A stretch of 6,108 nucleotides of DNA from contig JAUYSE010000209.1 in assembly GCA_030696465.1 (NCBI GenBank), positions 1 to 6,108 of the forward strand, written 5' to 3'. Shown in pieces: positions 1 through 4,876 of this stretch. The stretch comes from Legionellaceae bacterium (GTDB lineage Bacteria; Pseudomonadota; Gammaproteobacteria; Legionellales; Legionellaceae). A model generated the notes under the pieces. The model saw only the letters and a list, made by a program, of their open reading frames with translations. It was not told the origin of the DNA and made no database searches. Positions within the stretch are counted from its first letter, which is position 1. Each line of letters opens with the position of its first letter. The position numbers were made by a program, and so were the translations under genes.

Positions 1-1900
1 TAAGGATTTCACCACTATCAAGTTCAACCTGTAATTGTTCTTTATTAGCGGCTTTTACCGTACCTAAATCACCATTTCTAAGCCCGATATTCTTATCGTT
101 TTGACGAAATAACAAGCGCTCCCCTACTGAAATTTTAAGAACTCTATCCAGTCCTTGAAAATCCACCTCCTCTGGCCCTAAAAAGTTTTTTTCTTTTAAT
201 GCCTCACGGGCTTTATCGTTTAACTTCATAACCGCCACTCGGGTAAATGCCAGCAAGATAGAATCTTTTAAAGTCTGTAGCGTGATATCCTGTTGCCAGT
301 CATCAATTAATTTATCAGCGGCATTACTGGAGGTACTACTCAAAAAAACTGCACCCTTGTCATGATAATGATGTAAAGCTTCCTCAATATTCCCCTTCGC
401 TAAATGAAGACTCGCTTGCCTATCCCCCAAATCGTTTTGACGTTTGATATTTTCAAGCTCAATATATCCAGTAATAGCAGCAATACCTTTGAAAATCTCC
501 CCTTTAAAAATAGGTTTTAATTGGTCTGGGTCCCCTACCAGCACGATTTTACTTCCGGCTTTTTTCGCTGCATGAATAAGCAACGCCATATTCGCAAAAT
601 CAACCATTCCGGCCTCATCCACAATCAGCACGTGTTTATCAGATAGTTTTAATTGTCCATGAGTCAGTCGATATGCCAAAGACGCAATGGTTGAGGACGT
701 TATCCCGGTATCCGTTTGTAATGATTTAGCGACTTTCCCTGATAATGCGGCACCTATCACCGGACAATGATTCGCTTCGTAATACTCTTTCACGGGTTTT
801 AATAAATAACTTTTACCGGTACCAGGACGACCGACCACCACAGAAATATCCGCACTTTGAGTAATATAGCTCAATGCTGCTTGTTGTTCATTGCTTAGCG
901 TATAACGTTGACTTAAGCTCTCAAGGTTATGAGAAAAAATGTGATTTTTGCGTTGCATCATTTTTTCAATATCACTGCGCAAGCGCGCCTCTTGAATGTA
1001 CTGATGACGAGTGGTATAGCACTCTTTCCCTTTCTCGTTCGTCCCCAAATGGATAACGGTTTTATGCATCATGACTTGTTCGACAAGCTGTAAATACTCT
1101 TCTACCTTTTGGCTGTCTTTGAAGGTTTTAAACAGCAGTCTCTCAACGTCACGGCGCGTAAACACACTATGTTCTAATGACAAATGATTGATGATATTTT
1201 CAATATTACTCAGCGCAAACTCTTGCCGTGCTTGCTGGATTATTTTGTTTTCCTCGGACAAATAGTGCGGTGCATCACTTTTGATTTTTCCCTGGTGCCG
1301 TTCGGGGATAAAATGGTTTAAATCCACCGATGCATCGATATTCTTCTCCGCAAAAAAGTCATTTTGGACCTCGCGCCAGCGCTCCCCCCAATAATCATTT
1401 TCCACCACCCGCCCTTTGGCAAACGTAGGGTTTAAATCGCGTGCCTTATATTTTGAGAATTTATTTTTTTCCAGTCGACGCGTAGTAATTAAAATATGTG
1501 CATGTGGGTTACCATCCCCGTGATCGTGAATGGCGATATCCGCAGCCAAACCATTTTCTACAAAATGCGTTTGTGCAAAACGCTTCGCAAGCTCAATCTG
1601 TTGGGTTAAATCTAATTCTTTGGGGAGTGCTAAAACCACATCTTTACAGAGTTGCGCATCGCATCTTTTTTCAGCAAGCTCTGCTTGGTTCCAAAGAAAT
1701 TCTCGGTTTTCAAAGGCTGGATCGCAATCTTCAGGCAAAAGGAGTTCGGTATAAACAACATCATTTCGATTTGAATAATCATGGGTGATCCCAGTACGCG
1801 CATCCACTAATTTGCTGCCCATCCGGTAACTACTGGCCGCAATCGCAGAGTGACCTTTCGCACGCGTATGAATGGAGACATGAGCAAAAGCAATAGCCAT
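1..1900 (-). CDS. traA: Ti-type conjugative relaxase-helicase TraA (MOBQ, MobA/MobL family), N-terminal 633 residues
   Basis: This protein would nick one strand at oriT, stay bound to its 5' end and unwind the strand for transfer through a type IV secretion channel. The N-terminal relaxase domain (about residues 1-230) has the candidate nicking tyrosine Y25 in AASSYRMG and the metal-binding three-histidine motif HDHGDGNPHAH (H125, H133, H135). A RecD-like superfamily I helicase follows: Walker A GRPGTGKS (357-364), Walker B VDEAG (D428, E429) and motif III GDPDQ (456-460). This relaxase-plus-helicase order is characteristic of Ti-plasmid TraA. The reading frame is open from the ATG at 1900 to the left edge with no stop; family members usually exceed 800 residues, so the C-terminus lies outside. 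An AAAGG-type ribosome site precedes the ATG. It is transcribed divergently from traC-traD, as on Ti plasmids. Whether a coupling protein or mating-pore genes follow cannot be seen. Confidence 0.95.
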   Translation of the reverse strand, partial: MAIAFAHVSIHTRAKGHSAIAASSYRMGSKLVDARTGITHDYSNRNDVVYTELLLPEDCDPAFENREFLWNQAELAEKRCDAQLCKDVVLALPKELDLTQQIELAKRFAQTHFVENGLAADIAIHDHGDGNPHAHILITTRRLEKNKFSKYKARDLNPTFAKGRVVENDYWGERWREVQNDFFAEKNIDASVDLNHFIPERHQGKIKSDAPHYLSEENKIIQQARQEFALSNIENIINHLSLEHSVFTRRDVERLLFKTFKDSQKVEEYLQLVEQVMMHKTVIHLGTNEKGKECYTTRHQYIQEARLRSDIEKMMQRKNHIFSHNLESLSQRYTLSNEQQAALSYITQSADISVVVGRPGTGKSYLLKPVKEYYEANHCPVIGAALSGKVAKSLQTDTGITSSTIASLAYRLTHGQLKLSDKHVLIVDEAGMVDFANMALLIHAAKKAGSKIVLVGDPDQLKPIFKGEIFKGIAAITGYIELENIKRQNDLGDRQASLHLAKGNIEEALHHYHDKGAVFLSSTSSNAADKLIDDWQQDITLQTLKDSILLAFTRVAVMKLNDKAREALKEKNFLGPEEVDFQGLDRVLKISVGERLLFRQNDKNIGLRNGDLGTVKAANKEQLQVELDSGEIL

Positions 1901-1945
1901 GGATACACCTTTGTGTCAGTGATCCATCGGTTGCTTTATTGAAGG

Positions 1946-1973
1946 AAAAAATCTTATCCATGAAAGATTTTTT
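1946..1973. repeat. 10-bp inverted repeat between traA and oriT
   Basis: AAAAAATCTT (1946-1955) and AAGATTTTTT (1964-1973) form a perfect 10-bp stem with an 8-base loop. Its T-rich flanks give it the form of an intrinsic terminator, mainly rightward where more T follow. It sits in the traA leader, about 45-75 bases before the start codon, so it could attenuate traA, block read-through, or act as part of the oriT structure. The sequence alone does not choose between these. Confidence 0.5.
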
Positions 1974-1998
1974 TTATTTTGAAACACTACTTTAGCAA

Positions 1999-2028
1999 AC
2001 ATTCGATAGAATGTATATTGCGCACTTG
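1999..2028 (-). other. Candidate origin of transfer: Q-type nic-like sequence plus adjacent dyad
   Basis: Read on the minus strand, 2028-2013 is CAAGTGCGCAATATAC. From memory this closely resembles the nic regions of Ti-type oriT (CAAGGGCGCAATTATAC) and of RSF1010/R1162 (TAARTGCGCCCT), the family whose relaxases are MOBQ like the TraA here. It lies between divergent traA and traCD, where the Ti-plasmid oriT lies. A short GTGA/TCAC inverted repeat ends two bases 5' of it, reminiscent of the RSF1010 repeat-then-nic geometry but much weaker. Directly 3' is a perfect 6-bp dyad, ACATTC-GATA-GAATGT (1999-2014), that could bind TraC, TraD or the relaxase. If the nick is here, traA would enter the recipient early and traCD with the Abi gene late; that is inference. 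Confidence 0.62.
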
Positions 2029-2075
2029 CCGTGATGGGTAGAGTTCGCTTCGCTCACATTTTATTTATTAACCCA

Positions 2076-2104
2076 TTGATTTTTAAGATTTCGAGCGCTA
2101 TGCT
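2076..2104 (+). promoter_or_regulatory. Candidate sigma70 promoter for traC-traD
   Basis: TTGATT (2076-2081) is separated by 17 bases from TATGCT (2099-2104). Transcription would begin near 2111, leaving a leader of about 26 bases that still contains the traC ribosome site GGAGAGG (2127-2133). The spacing is ideal but each hexamer matches consensus at only four positions. Confidence 0.4.
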
Positions 2105-2136
2105 TTGGCAGTCTACAGAAATTTGCGGAGAGGATT

Positions 2137-2343
2137 ATGTCTAAAAAGACAGGGTCGCAAATGGAAGAAATACTCTTGGATAGAATTGAAAAAGCAAAAA
2201 CTAAGCTAGAGAAATTACAACAAAAACACAAACTGGAAATCGGTACACTTGCTTATAAGCACGGTCTACACCAGTTTGATATGCAACAATTGGATCTTGC
2301 GTTTTCCAAAATTGTGAGTGAGGTTTGTCATGAACACTCGTGA
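2137..2343 (+). CDS. traC: Conjugal transfer accessory protein, TraC-like (68 aa)
   Basis: A short helical protein. Residues about 10-35 are charged and leucine/lysine-rich with coiled-coil character, followed by a more conserved-looking stretch, IGTLAYKHGLHQFDMQQLD, ending in a hydrophobic helix. Ti-type TraC proteins have the same plan: an N-terminal coil, then an IG-x-LA-x-x-xGL core, with a length of roughly 70-100 residues. They are oriT-proximal accessory factors thought to help the relaxosome. The start is supported by GGAGAGG upstream at good spacing. Its 3' end overlaps the traD start by 14 bases, indicating translational coupling. The position directly beside traA across the candidate oriT supports the assignment more than the sequence does. 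An alternative reading is a generic MobC-like helper. Confidence 0.72.
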   Translation: MSKKTGSQMEEILLDRIEKAKTKLEKLQQKHKLEIGTLAYKHGLHQFDMQQLDLAFSKIVSEVCHEHS

Positions 2344-2602
2344 ACAAATCGTAAAACAACAGCAATGTATTGCTCGCAGCGAAACTTCTCTTGCCCTGGA
2401 AAAACTCAAAAAACGCCGTGCGGATACGCGGCGTAAAATTGAGCTAGGTGGATTGGTGATTAAAGCAGGGGTGGATGGGTTTAATAAACCTGTTATTCTT
2501 GGGATGCTGAATTATGGATTGCAATTGGTTAATCAAGATGCAAATTATCAACGATTGTTTGAAGTAAGAGGAGATAGTTTGTTTTTGATAAATTCTAAAT
2601 AG
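2330..2602 (+). CDS. traD: Conjugal transfer protein TraD (Ti-type small TraD, 90 aa)
   Basis: This is the small Ti-type TraD accessory protein, not the large F-plasmid coupling ATPase of the same name. The diagnostic segment is TRRKIELGGLVIKAGV (about residues 33-48), the R-K-I-x-LGGL-x-x-KAG signature of that family, followed by a leucine-rich helix. An N-terminal lysine/arginine-rich coil (about residues 5-33) precedes it. I use the ATG at 2330, not the in-frame ATG at 2318, because GAGG (2320-2323) sits six bases before the later start. It overlaps traC by 14 bases and shares its transcript. It is slightly longer than the Ti protein of about 70 residues. Its presumed role is as a relaxosome partner of TraA; the biochemical function of this family is poorly defined. 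Confidence 0.82.
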   Translation: MNTREQIVKQQQCIARSETSLALEKLKKRRADTRRKIELGGLVIKAGVDGFNKPVILGMLNYGLQLVNQDANYQRLFEVRGDSLFLINSK

Positions 2603-2625
2603 TTTGGTGAGTGTGCTAATAGGCT

Positions 2626-2643
2626 AGCCGATGGGCTTTATTT
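2626..2643 (+). terminator. Weak candidate terminator after traD
   Basis: AGCC-GATG-GGCT (2626-2637) is a tight 4-bp stem followed by TTATTT. An outer 6-bp repeat, TAGGCT (2620-2625) and AGCCTA (from about 2651), brackets the area. The stem is short, so efficiency is doubtful, but it falls just after the traCD stop. Confidence 0.3.
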
Positions 2644-2671
2644 CAAACGAGCCTACTTACATATAGAGGTC

Positions 2672-2965
2672 ATGTGTTGTTACCAAAAGAATTTCAATGT
2701 GTTAAAACAGACTGATCCCGGATATACCACATTGAAATCGGAGTGCATTGTCCCTTGGTCGATGGATTATGAAGTGGTCACGTTACTAAAAGCGTTTGAC
2801 TTAGCAAATCAATTGCTCGGTATTTGCGCAGCATTAGGTTATCAGCGAATATATGCAGCAACACATGGCCAACTTAAAACAGTGCAACATGAGCATCCTG
2901 GTTCTATTGCAGGGTGTTTGCGATCGTTTTTCAGTCATTATAGCTGCCTAATACCAGAGGCATAG
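2672..2965 (+). CDS. Hypothetical protein, 97 aa, unrecognised
   Basis: I do not recognise this protein. It is open for 97 codons and ends in TAG at 2963-2965. The N-terminal third is polar and cysteine-containing (MCCYQK...). The middle, about residues 33-65, is amphipathic or hydrophobic (VVTLLKAFDLANQLLGICAALGY) and could form one or two helices; it is not clearly a membrane segment. An AGAGG lies only two bases before the ATG, too close for a normal ribosome site, so the start is uncertain; the TTG or GTG codons near 2675-2700 are alternatives. It lies on the same strand downstream of traD and converges on the Abi gene. It may be a small cargo gene, a decayed remnant, or a chance ORF. Confidence 0.35.
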   Translation: MCCYQKNFNVLKQTDPGYTTLKSECIVPWSMDYEVVTLLKAFDLANQLLGICAALGYQRIYAATHGQLKTVQHEHPGSIAGCLRSFFSHYSCLIPEA

Positions 2966-2989
2966 AAATTGTAATCTGCACATTTCTAT
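2962..2989. terminator. Possible bidirectional terminator between convergent genes
   Basis: ATAGAAAT (2962-2969) and ATTTCTAT (2982-2989) are perfect 8-bp inverted arms around a 12-base loop. They overlap the stop codon of the 97-aa ORF and the stop of the convergent Abi gene. The stem is AT-rich and no clean U-tract follows on either side, so the terminator role rests mainly on position. Confidence 0.35.
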
Positions 2990-3909
2990 TATATTGACCA
3001 AAGCGGATCGTTTTTCCAATCCGTATTAAATCCCATTGCTACCCCTGTAAAATCTGCATTATTTTCAAATAGCACAAACAGTTTTTGTTTCCAGTTGGAT
3101 TCAGGTGAAATTTTTTCTAATAGTTGATGTATTACAAAAGCAACTAACTGAAATCGATAATTACCTTCAATATGAGTAGTAATAGGCGAATTTTTAGGTA
3201 TTAGCGGAGGAATAACAAACCACCTATTCCATAATCTTGAATGATGAGCGCACAAATTTCTTGTGTACGTTAAACTTCTTATCCATGACTCAATGAGGGT
3301 TGTATGCTGGCCCAGGAAAGCAGCAATTTCATTACGCACTTCTTTGGATTGAATATTGTCAAACATCTTAGAGCAAGCGCCAAAAGATAAAGCTTCAACC
3401 ATCATCCAAATTGGTGGAAACGTTGGTTCATCGTATTTTTGATGATAGTGCTGAATAAACACTTCCTGTTTATTGATGCTAATGGTCTTGATTGTTTTTA
3501 GATAGTCCTCAAAAAAATCTCTTTTTTTATTTGCTTTACTTTCTTTGAAATAGGTACGTTCTACATACCAAAAAGGATGGAAGCGTTGACTGGTTACATT
3601 TATTAATGCCGCTCGGAATGCTACTTCTATTTTTTCAATAGCATCAGCGACGAGTAATCTTAGCTCTCGGTCAAATTGATACAATTGCCACACTTGTTCA
3701 AAAGTGGCAGTTTTCTTAAATTGACGCGGGCCGCTATTTTGATGTGATAATTTAAAGGGCAATAGATAGGATGAAAAACGATAATAGCTGACGGTACTTA
3801 GGACATGATGAGCTAGTTCTTGATCGGCAATTTGTAAGCCCTGAGAAATTAAGAATTCGACTTGTTGAGTAGTAGTAAGCGCTGGTTTCGTATATTTTTT
3901 GTTAACCAT
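2989..3909 (-). CDS. Abi family protein (Abi_2; AbiD/AbiF-like HEPN abortive infection protein), 306 aa
   Basis: Abi_2 proteins are HEPN-type toxins, presumed RNases, that abort phage infection. The family layout is complete: N-terminal YTKPALTTTQQVEFLISQG and VSYYRFSSYLLPF (about residues 6-52), a central FDRELRLLVADAIEKIEVAFR helix (79-99), the HEPN motif RNLCAHH (R217, N218, H222; R-N-x3-H) and the typical C-terminal MGFNTDWKNDPLW. I use the ATG at 3909. The frame also has an ATG at 3978, but that one lies inside the promoter (-35 at 3994-3989, -10 at 3972-3967), so transcripts from it would not include that codon. The only ribosome-site-like element is GGG eight bases before the start, inside a hairpin. 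The gene stands alone, convergent with the tra side and near the att site, as cargo. No antitoxin ORF is evident beside it. Confidence 0.9.
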   Translation of the reverse strand: MVNKKYTKPALTTTQQVEFLISQGLQIADQELAHHVLSTVSYYRFSSYLLPFKLSHQNSGPRQFKKTATFEQVWQLYQFDRELRLLVADAIEKIEVAFRAALINVTSQRFHPFWYVERTYFKESKANKKRDFFEDYLKTIKTISINKQEVFIQHYHQKYDEPTFPPIWMMVEALSFGACSKMFDNIQSKEVRNEIAAFLGQHTTLIESWIRSLTYTRNLCAHHSRLWNRWFVIPPLIPKNSPITTHIEGNYRFQLVAFVIHQLLEKISPESNWKQKLFVLFENNADFTGVAMGFNTDWKNDPLWSI

Positions 3910-3953
3910 AAAAATAACCCGTCGTGGTGCGCATCGTTGAGAGGCGTGACGGG
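3910..3953 (-). promoter_or_regulatory. Leader hairpin with U-tract immediately before the Abi start codon
   Basis: On the minus strand CCCGTC (3953-3948) pairs with GACGGG (3923-3918), followed by TTATTTTT (3917-3910) and then the ATG. This has the form of an intrinsic terminator or attenuator, and the 3' arm contains the GGG that would serve as ribosome site. The loop is long (24 bases) and only a further 3-bp CGC/GCG pairing is visible inside, so its stability is uncertain. Either premature termination or a hidden ribosome site would keep expression of this potentially toxic gene low. Confidence 0.4.
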
Positions 3954-3966
3954 CTTGGTTACATAC

Positions 3967-3994
3967 ATTATAACCCATTCACTTTCAATTTCAA
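3967..3994 (-). promoter_or_regulatory. Sigma70-like promoter for the Abi gene
   Basis: On the minus strand TTGAAA (3994-3989), a 16-base spacer and a perfect TATAAT (3972-3967). Transcription should start near 3960, giving a leader of about 50 bases before the ATG at 3909. This is the best promoter match in the window and decides the gene's start. Confidence 0.65.
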
Positions 3995-4021
3995 TGCGAA
4001 TTTTTTGCTAGATTATACCTG

Positions 4022-4050
4022 TAACGAGTTTTTTTCACTTGTTATTTTTT
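4022..4050 (+). terminator. Orphan rightward intrinsic terminator
   Basis: TAACGAGT (4022-4029) pairs with ACTTGTTA (4037-4044): eight pairs including one G-U, with a 7-base loop. Six T follow (4045-4050). It is directional: the minus-strand side has no U-tract. No plus-strand gene precedes it, because the Abi gene runs the other way, so it may end a short RNA divergent from Abi. A poor candidate promoter, TTGAGA-N17-TACATA (3937-3965), would give an RNA of about 80 bases. Confidence 0.45.
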
Positions 4051-4212
4051 AGAAACTTTGAAAATATTCATTTAGGGTATAATAAGTATTGTGTCATAAA
4101 ACGTGACATAACTGTGACAGCACTGCACTGTTTAAGGCGGTTTTAGGTCGTTTTTTACGATTTTGATGCATCGCAAGATGTTGACTTTAAACGATTTTTA
4201 CATATAAGGTCG
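4051..4212. promoter_or_regulatory. Gene-free region left of att: TATAAT, phased TGACA half-sites, short direct repeats
   Basis: No ORF is supported here. A perfect TATAAT is at 4078-4083 (plus strand), with only a poor -35 at normal spacing. TGTCA (4092-4096) and TGACA (4104-4108) form an inverted pair, and a second TGACA (4115-4119) lies exactly 11 bases after the first, so three half-sites lie on one face of the helix. Further right, ACGATTTT occurs at 4157-4164 and 4191-4198, and AGGTCGT at 4145-4151 and 4207-4213, the last touching the att core. These suggest regulator binding plus integrase or excisionase arm sites, but no protein is identified. Confidence 0.4.
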
Positions 4213-4260
4213 TGGCTCCGAACCAGAGGGTCGGAGGTTCGAATCCTTCCGGGTGCGCCA
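4213..4260 (+). other. Attachment site: 3' fragment of tRNA-Arg (CCG) lacking its 5' half
   Basis: The sequence folds as the 3' part of a tRNA. It has an anticodon loop CTCCGAA with anticodon CCG (4218-4220), three pairs of the anticodon stem (TGG/CCA) and a T-arm GGAGG-TTCGAAT-CCTTC. The acceptor 3' strand CGGGTGC, discriminator G and encoded CCA end at 4260. Bases left of 4213 do not continue the anticodon stem and there is no D-arm or 5' acceptor strand, so it cannot be a functional tRNA gene. A 3' tRNA fragment of up to 48 bp is the normal mark left when an integrative element inserts in a tRNA gene. It would end the element on the left (tra and abi). An integrase remnant directly to the right supports the att reading. 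Confidence 0.8.
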
Positions 4261-4349
4261 TATTCAGCAAGGGTTTTAGAGGTTTTTTAGGTCCTCGTAA
4301 AAAGGGGGGTGTAGCAAATTTGTAACACTTTTCCCTACTTTTTAACCGC
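4261..4349. repeat. Spacer between att and integrase remnant with repeats and a near-palindrome
   Basis: GGTTTTAG (4272-4279) and GGTTTTTTAGGTC (4281-4293) repeat each other and resemble GGTTTTAGGTC at 4139-4149 on the other side of the att core. At 4309-4328 there is an imperfect palindrome of the form GTGT-AG-CAAATTTG-TA-ACAC (8 of 10 pairs). Both are plausible binding sites for an integrase or directionality factor, which commonly cluster beside a core site. No ORF is supported here. Confidence 0.35.
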
Positions 4350-4622
4350 TTACCCTACACATCTATTTAAGCTTACCGAGCTGATTCTGTTCGCAGCCGT
4401 TCGTAAGTGTTCACTAGATAGATGCGCATAACGTAGCACCATTTCAAAACTCGACCAACCACCAAGCTGTTGTAATTCTTGTAGGCTTGTTCCGTTTTGA
4501 ACGTGCCAACTCGCCCAGGTATGCCTTAGATCGTGCCAACGAAAATTATCAATGCGGGCTCTCTCTAACGCTTTTTTCCAGGCTTTCGTATTACATTGCT
4601 TAATTGCTTTATCCTTATTGCA
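4350..4622 (-). pseudogene. Phage-type tyrosine integrase, C-terminal remnant (about 90 codons)
   Basis: Reading leftward to the stop at 4352-4350, the frame encodes an integrase C-terminus: NTKAWKKALERA, then RWHDLRHTWASWHVQNG with the catalytic H-x-x-R, then LQQLGGWSSFEMVLRYAHLS with the W-and-Y end (GGW, nucleophile Y in RYAHL). This is the family that usually inserts into tRNA 3' ends, and its 3' end faces the tRNA fragment 90 bases away, as expected for an int-att pair. The N-terminal arm- and core-binding domains and the first catalytic arginine are missing. Family similarity fades near 4617 and the frame meets a stop at 4640-4638, so the gene was cut there and foreign sequence joined. 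It cannot be active by itself. Confidence 0.85.
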
Positions 4623-4876
4623 TCCAGAACCAGAGTATTATTTCCACTCTCGGCTATCATCATGTCAGAGAATCCTATCGCACGCAGTTAAAATCGCTGG
4701 GGATCCCTGCTTCAAAAGCCTATCGTTATTTGTACGCCAGAAACCTTCATCTAGCGTTAAATCCTATTTTATCGCATTACCTTGTCTATCAAATCATTAT
4801 GCGTGAAATGGGCATACGGAGCAGAATGACGCTGTGGAGTTACCTCAATGAGCCAAACAAAATTAAGAAGCGCTAA
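4622..4876 (+). pseudogene. Unrecognised 5'-truncated gene overlapping the downstream recombinase
   Basis: An open frame runs to TAA at 4874-4876 and overlaps the recombinase start at 4848 by 29 bases, the layout of two coupled genes. Its protein is basic and tyrosine-rich, with segments such as YRTQLKSLGIPASKAYRYL and LSHYLVYQIIMREMGIRSR, helical in appearance. I do not recognise a family. Its left part would begin with a TTG at 4604 that has no ribosome site and lies inside the integrase remnant, so the true start has probably been lost at the junction near 4620. A partner protein of the recombinase, or part of a second recombinase, would suit the position, but no catalytic motif supports that. 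Confidence 0.45.

Noticed and set aside
874..1788. Plus-strand ORFs of 60-96 codons at 874-1056, 1498-1788 and 1530-1754
   Set aside because: They are antisense to the well-supported traA frame, including its three-histidine motif, and show no family features.
1979..2019. Plus-strand promoter from TTGAAA (1979) to TAGAAT (2007) or TATATT (2014)
   Set aside because: The first pair has a 22-base spacer and the second lacks a credible -35; the AT bases are better explained by the oriT-like sequence and dyad. The TTGATT/TATGCT pair nearer traC is preferred.
2318..2329. Four-residue longer TraD from the ATG at 2318
   Set aside because: A better-spaced GAGG site serves the ATG at 2330.
3910..3978. 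N-terminal extension of the Abi protein from the ATG at 3978
   Set aside because: The codon lies inside the promoter spacer; the predicted transcript starts near 3960, and the 23 extra residues do not resemble the start of the Abi_2 family.
4201..4260. A functional tRNA-Arg gene
   Set aside because: The D-arm, 5' acceptor strand and outer anticodon-stem pairs are absent left of 4213; only the 3' part is present.
4552..4806. Plus-strand ORF of 84 codons across the integrase junction
   Set aside because: It is antisense to the integrase remnant at its left end and overlaps another frame that is coupled to the recombinase; its composition looks non-coding.
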